Below are positions 42,551 through 51,091 of a stretch of 64,000 bases of DNA, piece by piece (the first letter of the stretch is position 1; each line of letters begins with the position of its first letter). This stretch comes from JAXLRU01 sp046330935 (GTDB lineage Bacteria > Actinomycetota > Actinomycetes > Actinomycetales > Kineosporiaceae): assembly GCA_046330935.1 (NCBI GenBank), contig JAXLRU010000002.1:62001-126000 (forward strand). Reading direction: 5' to 3'. The position numbers were made by a program, and so were the translations under genes. The notes under the pieces are model-generated. The model was not told the DNA's origin, searched no databases, and saw only the letters and a program-made list of their open reading frames with translations.

Positions 42551-43933
42551 GTGGCGGCAGAGATCGCCCTCGTCCTGGCGTTCGTCCTGATCGGCGGCTT
42601 CTTCGCCGCCGCCGAGATCGCCCTGGTCTCGCTGCGTCCGGGCCAGGTCACGCGGCTGGCCGAGAAGGGCCGGCGCGGGCGGCAGATAGAGCGGTTGATG
42701 GAGCACCCCAACCGGTTCCTGTCGGCCGTGCAGATCGGCGTCACGCTCGCGGGCTTCCTGTCGGCCGCGTTCGGTGCGACGACGCTCTCGGTGCCCGTGG
42801 CGGCGGCCCTGCAGGACGCCGGGATGTCCGAGGGGCTCGCCAAGACCCTCGCCCTCCTCGGCGTGACCGTACTCGTCGCCTACGTCTCGCTCGTCCTCGG
42901 CGAGCTCGCGCCCAAGCGGATCGGGCTGCAGCGCGCCGAGGGGGTCGCCGTCCTCGCCGCCGCCCCGCTCACGTTCATCGCCCGCGCGGCCCGCCCCGTG
43001 ATCTGGCTGCTGGGCGTCAGCAGCGACGTCGCGGTGCGCCTGTTCGGCGGCGACCCGAAGGCCTCGCGCGAGGCGGTCACCGAGGAGGAGCTGCGCGACA
43101 TCGTCGCCACCAACGACGAGCTGACCCGCGACGAGCGCCGGCTCATCGCCGACGTCCTCAACGCCGGGGACCGGCCCATCCGCGAGGTGATGGTCCCCCG
43201 CCTCGACGTCAGCGCCCTGCAGGCGCAGGCGACCGTCGTCGACGCGCTCGCCGCCGTGCGCGACCTGCCCCACTCCCGCTACCCGGTGGTCGACGGCGGC
43301 CTCGACGACGTCATCGGCTTCGTCCACGTGCGCGACCTCGTGCGCGTGCCCCCCGAGCACGGGCAGGGCTGGGTCCGGGCCCTGGCCCGCCCCGTGCTGC
43401 GGCTGCCCGACAGCCGCCGCGCCCTGCCCGCCCTCGCGGAGATGCGGCGGGTGGGCTCGCACCTGGCGGTCGTCGTCGACGAGTACGGCGGCGGCGCCGG
43501 CATCGTGACGCTGGAGGACCTGATCGAGGAGCTGGTCGGTGACATCACCGACGAGTTCGACGTCGCCGCACCCGAGGAGGACGGCGACGCCGGCGGCAGC
43601 GGCCCCCGCCCGTTGCCCGAAGGGTCGGTCGACGCCCAGCTGCGGCTGGAGGAGTTCGAGGAGCAGACCGGCATCGCCCTGCCCGAGGGTCCCTACGACA
43701 CCGCCGCCGGGTGGCTGATGGCCCAGCTGGGCCGGATCCCCGCCGAGGGGGATTCCGCCGAGGTGGACGACGTCGTCGTCGTGGTCGAGCAGATGCGCGG
43801 ACGGCGCGTGGAGCGGGTGCGGCTGAGGCGCCTGGAGCGGACGTCGGACGCCGTGCCCGCCGTCCTCGTCGACGGGTCCGGGGCGGCCGCCGAGCCTGCT
43901 CCGGACGGTGCCGGGCCGGAGGGCACCGCGTGA
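42551..43933 (+). CDS. CNNM/CorC (hemolysin C-like) membrane protein with CBS domains
   Basis: 460 residues from GTG 42551, behind GAGGAG. The N-terminal DUF21/CNNM domain (1-170) has four hydrophobic segments and FFAAAEIALVS. CBS pair (about 195-330; VMVPRLDVSAL, SRYPVVDGGLDDVIGFVHVRDLV). CorC/HlyC domain at the C-terminus (DEFDVAAPEEDG...RLEEFEEQTGIALPEGPYDTAAGWLM). The family handles Mg2+ or other divalent cations; haemolysis is not implied. It ends 51 bp before exonuclease III. Confidence 0.93.
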   Translation: MAAEIALVLAFVLIGGFFAAAEIALVSLRPGQVTRLAEKGRRGRQIERLMEHPNRFLSAVQIGVTLAGFLSAAFGATTLSVPVAAALQDAGMSEGLAKTLALLGVTVLVAYVSLVLGELAPKRIGLQRAEGVAVLAAAPLTFIARAARPVIWLLGVSSDVAVRLFGGDPKASREAVTEEELRDIVATNDELTRDERRLIADVLNAGDRPIREVMVPRLDVSALQAQATVVDALAAVRDLPHSRYPVVDGGLDDVIGFVHVRDLVRVPPEHGQGWVRALARPVLRLPDSRRALPALAEMRRVGSHLAVVVDEYGGGAGIVTLEDLIEELVGDITDEFDVAAPEEDGDAGGSGPRPLPEGSVDAQLRLEEFEEQTGIALPEGPYDTAAGWLMAQLGRIPAEGDSAEVDDVVVVVEQMRGRRVERVRLRRLERTSDAVPAVLVDGSGAAAEPAPDGAGPEGTA

Positions 43934-43984
43934 GGGGTGCCCCCGTGGGGGCGGATGTCCGCGACGGTCGGTAGCGTCGCGCCC

Positions 43985-44773
43985 GTGCGACTGGCCACCT
44001 GGAACGTCAACTCCGTCCGAGCCCGCGTCGACCGCGTCGTCGCCTGGCTGCAACGCGCCGACGTCGACGTCCTGGCGATCCAGGAGACCAAGTGCCGCGA
44101 GGACCAGTTCCCGCACCTCGCCTTCGCCGAGGCCGGCTACGAGGTGGCCCACCACGGGCTGTCGCAGTGGAACGGCGTCGCCGTGGTGAGCCGGATCGGC
44201 CTGGACGACGTGCAGGTGGGATTCGAGGGCATGCCGTCCTGGGGTGAGCCCGCGGCGGCCGAGGCGCGGGCTTTGTCCGCCGTCTGCGGCGGGGTGCGGG
44301 TATGGAGCCTCTACGTGCCCAACGGTCGCGACCTCGACGACCCGCACCTGCAGTACAAGCTGCAGTGGCTGGCCCGGCTGAGGGAGCAGGGGCAGGCGTG
44401 GCTCGCCGCCGATCCCCAGGCGCAGATCGCCCTGTGCGGGGACTGGAACATCGCCCCGTTCGACGAGGACGTGTGGGACATGGCGAAGTTCGCGACGTCC
44501 ACCCACGTCTCCGCGCCCGAGCGGGCCGCCTTCCACGCCGTGGTCGAGGCCGGCTTCAGCGACGTCGTGCGGCCCTTCACGCCCGGGCCCGGCGTCTACA
44601 CGTACTGGGACTACACGCAGCTGCGCTTCCCCCGCCGCGAGGGCATGCGGATCGACTTCGTCCTCGGCAGCCCCGCGTTCGCCGGGCGGGTCACCGGTGC
44701 GGCCATCGACCGTGAGGAGCGCAAGGGCAAGGGCGCCAGCGACCACGCGCCGGTCGTCGTCGAGCTGGACTGA
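43985..44773 (+). CDS. xth: Exodeoxyribonuclease III family (AP endonuclease)
   Basis: 262 residues from GTG 43985, 6 nt after TAGCGT, a likely -10 giving a leaderless mRNA. EEP-fold motifs: LATWNVNSVRARVDRV (Asn), LAIQETKC (metal Glu), YVPNGRDLDDPHLQYKLQWL (Tyr), CGDWNIAPFDEDVWD (Asp/Asn), RIDFVLGS and catalytic His in GASDHAPVV. It cleaves abasic sites and trims 3' ends in base excision repair. Length is normal. Confidence 0.95.
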   Translation: MRLATWNVNSVRARVDRVVAWLQRADVDVLAIQETKCREDQFPHLAFAEAGYEVAHHGLSQWNGVAVVSRIGLDDVQVGFEGMPSWGEPAAAEARALSAVCGGVRVWSLYVPNGRDLDDPHLQYKLQWLARLREQGQAWLAADPQAQIALCGDWNIAPFDEDVWDMAKFATSTHVSAPERAAFHAVVEAGFSDVVRPFTPGPGVYTYWDYTQLRFPRREGMRIDFVLGSPAFAGRVTGAAIDREERKGKGASDHAPVVVELD

Positions 44774-44804
44774 CCTCGTTCATCCGCCCGGTCGGCTGCC
44801 GCCG

Positions 44805-45023
44805 CTACATCGCCAGGTCGTCGGCGTTGTCGAAGAGTCCGAGCTGGGCGAGGTCCACCCCCGGGTCGACGCGCGGGTCGAGCAGCGCGCCGGCAGCCGC
44901 CGCCGTGGCTGCGGCGATGGCGGCGATGCCCGCCGCGAGGTCGCGGACGGGAAGGACGAGCGTGCTCACCTGACCGGTGAGGCCGGTGCGGTGACGGAGC
45001 GGGCCGCGGGTCGCGACGGTCAT
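44805..45023 (-). CDS. Small hypothetical protein, 72 residues
   Basis: ATG 45023 follows a good GGAGG at 8-nt spacing, and TAACAT upstream could be its -10. Sequence: a basic start MTVATRGPLRHRTGL, a central Ala-rich hydrophobic stretch (LAAGIAAIAAATAAAAGALL) that could be one TM helix, and an acidic end LGLFDNADDLAM. I do not recognise the family. Convergent with exonuclease III. Confidence 0.5.
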   Translation of the reverse strand: MTVATRGPLRHRTGLTGQVSTLVLPVRDLAAGIAAIAAATAAAAGALLDPRVDPGVDLAQLGLFDNADDLAM

Positions 45024-45207
45024 GGGACCACCTCCAGGATCCCTATGTTACCCGTGAGTAGGGTTGGGCGACAGCGCTCGCCTGCGGGGGGCGGTGTGAG
45101 CTGCCCCGCTTTGCGCCGGGTGGCCCCCCCGGGGGTGTGGTCACGACATCGTGGCCATCGGGCGAAACCTGGTCTCGTGGCTGCGGCGACCCCCCTAGGG
45201 TGATCCG

Positions 45208-46287
45208 GTGAGCGACACCACCGGCCCGGTCGGCCCGGGCACCTCTGACCCCACCCCTGACACCGTCGCCGACGCGACCCCGCCCTCCCCCGTCGAGCCT
45301 GCGGAAGAACCAGCTCCGGCCCCCACCGCTGCGCCCGAGCCCGTGGCCGAGTCGGCCCCCGTGGTCGAGCCCGAGCCCGTCGTGGTCGCCGAGCCCGAGC
45401 CCGAGCCCGTCGTGGTCGCGGCGCCCGAGCCCGAGCCCGTCGTCGAGCCCGAGCCGGTCGCGGCTGCGGAGCCCGAGCCCGCACCCGTCGTCGAGCCGGG
45501 GCCGGTCACGGAGCCGGGTGCTCCGGTGCCCCCTCCGCCGGGTTTCCCGCCGCCGCCGATCCCCTCCGGGCAGGAGCTGCCGGGAGCCGTCCCGCCGCCG
45601 GACTACGCCCCCCAGGGCTTCCCGCCGCCGGGCTTCCCGCCGCCCCAGCCGGGCCAGGTCCTTCCTCCGCAGCCGGCCAAGGGCGTCGACGTCGTCTCGA
45701 TCCTGGCGCTGGTGTTCGCGCTGATCATGGCGCCGGTGGGCCTGGTGCTGGGCATCGTGGGGCTGGCTCGGACGAAGGGCGGCAAGCGGGGCGGGCGGGG
45801 CCTGGCCATCGCGGGCGTCGCGCTCGGGGCGCTGTTCACCCTGGTCGGCGTCGCCGCGATCGTCGCGGTGGTCGCGCTGATGCCGGGCGACGCCGAGCGC
45901 GACAGCGCGGGCAAGGTCACCAAGGCCGAGACGATCCGCCTCACCTACGTCAAGACGGGCGACTGCATCGACGAGTCGTTCGGCTCGGCGATGGAGGAGG
46001 TCACCGAGGTCAAGGTGGTGCCTTGCGCGCAGGCCCACACGGGCGAGGTCGTCGACGTCGTGACGCTGCCGAAGGGCCCGTTCCCCGGCAACGAGGAGCT
46101 GGGCAAGAAGGCCGACGAGGAGTGCAGCGCGCGCGTGACCGAGGAGGACCTGACCGACGCGGCGCTGGAGCGCGACGACCTGTCGCGTGCCTACTTCGCG
46201 CCCGGCGCGGCCGACTGGCCGAAGTACCGCAACCTGCTCTGCCTGGTCGCTGCCGACGAGCCGGTGACCCAGCGCCTGATGAAGTAG
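45208..46287 (+). CDS. DUF4190 / septum-formation-domain membrane protein with Glu-Pro repeats
   Basis: 359 residues from GTG 45208. TAGGGT 9 bp upstream suggests a leaderless transcript. Residues ~30-105 are a Pro/Glu/Ala-Val repeat (EPEPVVVAEPEPEPVVVA), then a Pro/Gly-rich stretch. A DUF4190 segment with two TM helices (about 165-228, VSILALVFALIMAPVGLVLG, GLAIAGVALGALFTLVG) leads to an exported septum-formation-type domain (245-355) with two Cys pairs (TGDCIDESF..VPCAQAHTGEV, DEECSAR..NLLCLV). Probably an envelope protein; function in division is inferred from the domain name only. It converges on clpB across a long hairpin. Confidence 0.82.
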   Translation: MSDTTGPVGPGTSDPTPDTVADATPPSPVEPAEEPAPAPTAAPEPVAESAPVVEPEPVVVAEPEPEPVVVAAPEPEPVVEPEPVAAAEPEPAPVVEPGPVTEPGAPVPPPPGFPPPPIPSGQELPGAVPPPDYAPQGFPPPGFPPPQPGQVLPPQPAKGVDVVSILALVFALIMAPVGLVLGIVGLARTKGGKRGGRGLAIAGVALGALFTLVGVAAIVAVVALMPGDAERDSAGKVTKAETIRLTYVKTGDCIDESFGSAMEEVTEVKVVPCAQAHTGEVVDVVTLPKGPFPGNEELGKKADEECSARVTEEDLTDAALERDDLSRAYFAPGAADWPKYRNLLCLVAADEPVTQRLMK

Positions 46288-46293
46288 GCGCAC

Positions 46294-46412
46294 GCACGAC
46301 GAAGGGCCCGGCGCCTGCTGCTCGGGTCTCACGGTCCTCGCAACACCCCCAGTTCGAGGGAGTTGCGAGGACCGTGAGGACCCGAGGAATGGGCCCGGGC
46401 CCTTCGTCGTGC
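46294..46412. terminator. 119-bp nested inverted repeat between convergent genes
   Basis: Outer arms GCACGACGAAGGGCCCGG / CCGGGCCCTTCGTCGTGC are perfect. Inner arms CTCGGGTCTCACGGTCCTCG plus CAAC pair with GTTGCGAGGACCGTGAG-G-ACCCGAG, with a single bulged G and a 17-nt loop. It lies between the septum-protein stop and the clpB stop, so it probably terminates both, though the arms far exceed normal terminator size. Confidence 0.7.
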
Positions 46413-46436
46413 CCGGGGGCGGGTGGAGCGGGCCCG

Positions 46437-49097
46437 TCAGGCCACGGGGGCGGGGGTCCGCCGCCGCAGCACCAGTCCCTCGGTGGAGGGCAGGGCCGCC
46501 GCGACGCCGTCGGGCGAGGCGGCCAGCGCCGGGGCGGCGCGGTCGACCTCCACGACGTCTCCGTCGGCGATCTGCCCGGACAGCAGGGCCCGCGCGAGCC
46601 GGTCCCCGATCTCGCGCTGCACCAGCCGGCGCAGCGGCCTCGCCCCGTAGGCCGGGTCCCAGCCGGTCAAGGCCAGCCATTCGCGGGCGGCAGGGGTGAC
46701 CTCGAGCACGAGCCGCCGATCGGCCAGGCGCCGGCCCAGGGCCGCCACCTGCAGGTCGACGATGCGCGTGAGCTCCTCCAGCCCGAGGGCGTCGAAGACG
46801 ACGAGGTCGTCGAGCCGGTTGAGGAACTCGGGCTTGAAGGCGGCGCGGACGGCATTCATCACGGCTTCGCGCTTGGCCTCCTCGGGCAGCGTCGGGTCGA
46901 CGAGGAACGCCGAGCCGAGGTTCGAGGTCAGCACGAGGATCGTCGACCGGAAGTCGACCGTGCGGCCCTGCCCGTCGGTGAGCCGCCCGTCGTCCAGCAC
47001 CTGCAGGAGCAGGTCGAACACCTCGGGGTGGGCCTTCTCGACCTCGTCGAGCAGGATCACGCTGTACGGGCGGCGCCGGACGGCCTCGGTGAGCTGGCCG
47101 CCCTCCTCGTAGCCGACGTAGCCGGGCGGGGCCCCCACGAGCCGGGCGACGGAGTGCTTCTCGCCGTACTCGCTCATGTCGATGCGCACCATGGCGCGCT
47201 CGTCGTCGAACAGGAAGTCGGCGAGGGCCTTGGCGAGCTCGGTCTTGCCCACGCCGGTGGGCCCGAGGAACAGGAACGAGCCGGTGGGCCGGTCGGGGTC
47301 GGAGACGCCGGCGCGGGCGCGGCGGACGGCGTCGGAGACGGCGCGCACGGCCTCCTTCTGCCCGATCAGGCGCCGGCCGAGCGTCTCCTCCATCCGCAGC
47401 AGCTTCTGGGTCTCGCCCTCCAGCAGCCGCCCGGCGGGGATGCCCGTCCAGGCGGCGACGACCTCGGCGACGTCGTCGGGGCCCACCTGGTCCTTCACCA
47501 TCGCCTCGGGGGCGACGACGGCTGACGTCTCGGCGGCCTGGGCCTGCGCGAGGTGCTTCTCGATGGTCGGGATCTCGCCGTAGAGCAGGCGCGAGGCGGC
47601 CTCGAGGTCGCCCTCGCGCTGCAACCGCTCGGCCGTGGACCGCGCGGCGTCGAGCTGCTTCTTGAGGTCGCCGACCCGGTTGAGCCCGGCCTTCTCCTGC
47701 TCCCAGCGGGCGGTGAGCGCCGCGAGCTGCTCGCTGCGGTCGGCGAGGTCGGCCCTCAGCTTGTCCAGGCGGGCGCGCGAGGCGGGGTCGTCCTCGCGGG
47801 ACAACGCCATCTCCTCCATGGTGAGCCGGTCGACCTGGCGGCGCAGGGCGTCGATCTCCTCGGGCGAGGAGTCGATCTCCATGCGCAGCCGGCTGGCGGC
47901 CTCGTCGATCAGGTCGATGGCCTTGTCCGGCAGCTGGCGGCCCGGGATGAACCGGTGCGAGAGCGTGGCGGCCGCGACCAGCGCCGCGTCGGCGATGGCC
48001 ACCTTGTGGTGGGCCTCGTAGCGCTGCTTGAGCCCGCGCAGGATCGCGACGGTGTCCTCGACGCTCGGCTCGCCCACGTACACCTGCTGGAAGCGACGCT
48101 CCAGCGCGGGGTCCTTCTCCACGTGCTCGCGGTACTCGTCGAGGGTGGTCGCGCCCACCAGGCGCAGCTCGCCCCGGGCGAGCATGGGCTTGAGCATGTT
48201 GCCCGCGTCCATGGCCGAGTCCCCGCCGGCGCCCGCGCCGACGACGGTGTGCAGCTCGTCGATGAACGTGACGACCTGGCCGTCGGAGGACTTGATCTCC
48301 TCCAGGACCGCCTTCAGCCGCTCCTCGAACTCCCCGCGGTACTTGGCGCCGGCGACCATCGCGGCCAGGTCGAGGCTGATCAGGCGCTTGTCGCGCAGCG
48401 ACTCGGGGACGTCCCCGGCGACGATCCGCTGGGCCAGCCCCTCCACCACGGCGGTCTTGCCCACCCCTGGCTCGCCGATCAGCACGGGGTTGTTCTTGGT
48501 GCGCCGCGACAGCACCTGCACGACGCGCCGGATCTCGGCGTCCCTGCCGATCACCGGGTCGAGCTTGCCCTCGCGCGCGGCGGCGGTGAGGTCGACGCCG
48601 TACTTCTCCAGGGCCTGGAACGTGGTCTCGGGGTCGGGCGAGGTGACCTTGGCGCGGCCGCGCCCGCGCGGCCGCGCCTCGAGGAGCCCGGCGGTGGTGA
48701 CGCCCGCGGCGGCCAGGCGCGACCCGAGCGGGTCGGTGGCGGGCAGGGACGTCGCGCCGAGGAGCAGGTGTTCGGTGGAGACGTACTCGTCGCCGAGGCT
48801 GCGCGCGGACTCCCCCGCGGCCGAGAGCATCCCGAACGCGGCCCGCGAGAGGTTCGGGGAGGCGACGGAGGTGCCACTGGCCCGAGGGAGGGCGGCCAGG
48901 ACGCCGTCGACGGCGCGGGACAGTGCGGGGGTGTCGACGCCCGCGGCGGTCGCGAGGGCCGACGCGAGCCCGTCGGGCTGCGCTAGCAGGGCGGCGAGGA
49001 GGTGGGCGGGCTCGACCTGCGCGTGGCCGGCCTGGGCCGCCGCGCGCGCCGCAGCGGCCATCGCCTCCTGGCTGCGGGTGGTGAGCTTCAAGTCCAT
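46437..49097 (-). CDS. clpB: ClpB disaggregase (Hsp100)
   Basis: 886 residues from ATG 49097, after AAGGAA. N-terminal Clp-N repeats (1-145), NBD1 with GEPGVGKTAVVEGLA, Walker B VVTFIDELHTVVGAG and arginine finger region. Coiled-coil M domain (about 410-525). NBD2 with GPTGVGKTELAKALA, YSVILLDEVEKAHPEVFD and GAPPGYVGYEEGG pore loop. With DnaK-DnaJ-GrpE it extracts polypeptides from aggregates. A HAIR box lies 55 bp upstream, so HspR (58424-58885) should repress it. Confidence 0.97.
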   Translation of the reverse strand: MDLKLTTRSQEAMAAAARAAAQAGHAQVEPAHLLAALLAQPDGLASALATAAGVDTPALSRAVDGVLAALPRASGTSVASPNLSRAAFGMLSAAGESARSLGDEYVSTEHLLLGATSLPATDPLGSRLAAAGVTTAGLLEARPRGRGRAKVTSPDPETTFQALEKYGVDLTAAAREGKLDPVIGRDAEIRRVVQVLSRRTKNNPVLIGEPGVGKTAVVEGLAQRIVAGDVPESLRDKRLISLDLAAMVAGAKYRGEFEERLKAVLEEIKSSDGQVVTFIDELHTVVGAGAGGDSAMDAGNMLKPMLARGELRLVGATTLDEYREHVEKDPALERRFQQVYVGEPSVEDTVAILRGLKQRYEAHHKVAIADAALVAAATLSHRFIPGRQLPDKAIDLIDEAASRLRMEIDSSPEEIDALRRQVDRLTMEEMALSREDDPASRARLDKLRADLADRSEQLAALTARWEQEKAGLNRVGDLKKQLDAARSTAERLQREGDLEAASRLLYGEIPTIEKHLAQAQAAETSAVVAPEAMVKDQVGPDDVAEVVAAWTGIPAGRLLEGETQKLLRMEETLGRRLIGQKEAVRAVSDAVRRARAGVSDPDRPTGSFLFLGPTGVGKTELAKALADFLFDDERAMVRIDMSEYGEKHSVARLVGAPPGYVGYEEGGQLTEAVRRRPYSVILLDEVEKAHPEVFDLLLQVLDDGRLTDGQGRTVDFRSTILVLTSNLGSAFLVDPTLPEEAKREAVMNAVRAAFKPEFLNRLDDLVVFDALGLEELTRIVDLQVAALGRRLADRRLVLEVTPAAREWLALTGWDPAYGARPLRRLVQREIGDRLARALLSGQIADGDVVEVDRAAPALAASPDGVAAALPSTEGLVLRRRTPAPVA

Positions 49098-49152
49098 GGA
49101 TCGGTTCCTTCACAGGAGCGGTCGGGCTGGCGACGGGTGCAACGTCACTGAA

Positions 49153-49173
49153 GTTGAGTGTGTTCCGCTCAAG
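49153..49173. promoter_or_regulatory. HAIR box (HspR operator) upstream of clpB
   Basis: GTTGAGT-N7-GCTCAAG matches the HspR-associated inverted repeat CTTGAGT-N7-ACTCAAG at 12 of 14 positions. It sits 55 bp before the clpB start. Confidence 0.85.
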
Positions 49174-49217
49174 TCTGGAGGGCAAGTCCGCGGCGCCCGT
49201 GTCACCCCGGACGTGCG

Positions 49218-49251
49218 CAGGGCCCCCGCAGCCGAGACTGCGGGGGCCCTG
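49218..49251 (-). terminator. Terminator after protease 3
   Basis: CAGGGCCCCCGCAG pairs with CTGCGGGGGCCCTG (14 bp) over a 6-nt loop, 20 bp past the protease 3 stop. It isolates the GGDEF-EAL/protease operon from clpB. Confidence 0.8.
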
Positions 49252-49270
49252 ATCAGGCAGCGGTGGCGGG

Positions 49271-51091
49271 TCAGCGCCACTTCGACGTCGACCACGTGTC
49301 GCCGGCCATCGGCGTCGTGAGCGTCGTCGTCTTCCAGTCGGCGTCGGCCCAGCCGTCCTCGGTCCAGGTGGCACCGGACCAGCTGATGTCCGCCCACGTC
49401 CGGGAGACCCACGAGTCCCCGGCCCACGTGCGCGAGGCCCACGTGCGCGAGGCCCAGGTGCGCGAGGACCACCACGGGTCGCCCTCGACGCTCGTCGACG
49501 GGCTCAGCCAGTTGCCCCCGGACCAGCCGGTGCGGTTGAAGTTGCCCTTGTCGTCCCACATCGAGGAGGACGAGGTGGCCGGCCCGATGCGGCCGCCCTC
49601 CCAGTGCCCGCCGAGCAGGTCGAGCTCGCCGTAGAGCTTCTTGTCGCCGATCATCAGCCACGTGCCGCCGCGGGCCGACTCGATGGAGCCGGTGCCGTTG
49701 CCGCCGAGCAGCGGGGCCTCCTGGCCCCAGGTCTGCGAGGCCGCGAACACGTCGATGACGCCGGAGCCCTGGCGCAGGGGGGTGATCCCCGGCAGCGGGC
49801 GGGCGGTCTTCGTGAGCAGGCTCTTCACCCAGCCGGGGCTCATCCACGGCCGCTGCGAGATGAGCAGGGCGGCGGCGCCGCTGACGACGGCGGCGGCCTG
49901 GCTGGTGCCGGAACCCTTCAGGCCCCAGTCGCCGACGGCGGCCTTCTTGTTGGCCAGCGCCACCGAGCTGCCGGGGGCGCGCAGGCTCACGATGCTCGTG
50001 CCGGGCGCGACGACGTCGGGGGCGCGACGGCGCGGGCCTTCGCCACCCCCGCCCGCGGAGAACTTGGCGATCGTGTCGTCGTCGAGGGACGCCGTGCCGT
50101 TGGTGTCGGTGGCGCCGACGGCGATGATGTCGGGCTGGTAGGCGGGGTTGTTCAGGCCGTCGCGGGTGGCCCCGTCGTTGCCGCCGGAGACGACGACGGT
50201 GATCCCGGCGCGGGTGGCCGACTCCACGGCGTAGGACAGCGGGTCGTTCTTGGGCTCCTGCACCCCGGGCGTGCCGTAGGAGAGGTTGATCACCTTGACG
50301 TTGAGGCCGCGGGCGTTGTTGCGGCCGAACTGGATCACCCAGTCGATCGCGGCGATGACCTGGGAGACGTCGACGGCACCGTTGACGTCGCCGACCTTCA
50401 GCGACACGATCCGCGCGTCGGGGGCCACCCCGTAGAAGTTCTCGGTGTCGGCCGCGTAGTCCGCGCCCGCCTTGGCCCCGCCCTCGCGCCCGGCGATGAT
50501 CCCGGCCATGTGAGTGCCGTGGCCCATCGTGTCGCCGTAGCGCAGGTTGGGCTCCTGCGACTCCACGGACAGGTCGGGGCCCAGGTAGACCTTGTCGTCG
50601 CCCGACAGGGCGGGCACCGGCGCGATCCCCGTGTCGATCAGGGCGACGTCGACGCCCTTGCCCGTCACGCCCTGCTTCCACAGGTCGCGGGCGCCGATGG
50701 CGTCGACGACCGTGCTCATGGCGCCGGGCAGGCCCGCGCTGTCGGTGCCCAGCGACTGGGGGAACAGGCGCACCGAGGTCTGCGGCGATGCGGCGCTCAC
50801 TCCCGGCAGGCGCGAGGCGAGGGTCGTCCCGCCGGGAACCGTGGCGACGATCTGCCGGACGCCGCCGAAGACGCGGACGACGTGCCCGCCGGCCGCCCGC
50901 ACCTCGTCGCAGACGCGACGGACGTCGGCACCGTCGGCGAGGGTCAGGACGACACCTGAGGCGGCGCCGTCACCCGCATGAACGGGCGCGCGGGAGGCGG
51001 CCGACGGCGCGGCCGCGGCACCCCCTGCGGCGCCCACCGTGACGAGGCAGCCCGCCGTCGCCATGGCTCCGAACACTCGCAGCCAACTCAT
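49271..51091 (-). CDS. Secreted S8 (subtilisin-like) protease with Trp-pentad C-terminal repeat (protease 3)
   Basis: 606 residues. ATG 51091 overlaps the stop of the GGDEF-EAL gene by four bases (ATGA), so translation is coupled. Signal peptide ~1-28. Catalytic Asp153 (ALIDTGIA), His191 (MGHGTH), oxyanion Asn305, Ser397 (GSGTSQAAA). Post-catalytic module GTGSIESARGG...GELDLLGGHW, then ten Trp exactly five residues apart (541-586: WSSRT, WASRT x2, WAGDS, WVSRT, WADIS, WSGAT, WTEDG, WADAD), and a final WSTSKWR. The pentad fillers differ strongly from protease 1, so the period itself is conserved. Confidence 0.93.
   Translation of the reverse strand: MSWLRVFGAMATAGCLVTVGAAGGAAAAPSAASRAPVHAGDGAASGVVLTLADGADVRRVCDEVRAAGGHVVRVFGGVRQIVATVPGGTTLASRLPGVSAASPQTSVRLFPQSLGTDSAGLPGAMSTVVDAIGARDLWKQGVTGKGVDVALIDTGIAPVPALSGDDKVYLGPDLSVESQEPNLRYGDTMGHGTHMAGIIAGREGGAKAGADYAADTENFYGVAPDARIVSLKVGDVNGAVDVSQVIAAIDWVIQFGRNNARGLNVKVINLSYGTPGVQEPKNDPLSYAVESATRAGITVVVSGGNDGATRDGLNNPAYQPDIIAVGATDTNGTASLDDDTIAKFSAGGGGEGPRRRAPDVVAPGTSIVSLRAPGSSVALANKKAAVGDWGLKGSGTSQAAAVVSGAAALLISQRPWMSPGWVKSLLTKTARPLPGITPLRQGSGVIDVFAASQTWGQEAPLLGGNGTGSIESARGGTWLMIGDKKLYGELDLLGGHWEGGRIGPATSSSSMWDDKGNFNRTGWSGGNWLSPSTSVEGDPWWSSRTWASRTWASRTWAGDSWVSRTWADISWSGATWTEDGWADADWKTTTLTTPMAGDTWSTSKWR

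Noticed and set aside
45300..45520. Glu-Pro repeat of the septum-domain protein as a DNA repeat element.
   Set aside because: Short in-frame codon repeats within a disordered extracytoplasmic or cytoplasmic spacer; common in actinobacterial membrane proteins.
45043..49374. A 1443-codon reverse open frame across clpB and the septum-protein gene.
   Set aside because: It is Arg/Pro/Ala-rich without family motifs and overlaps clpB in another frame; a shadow frame.
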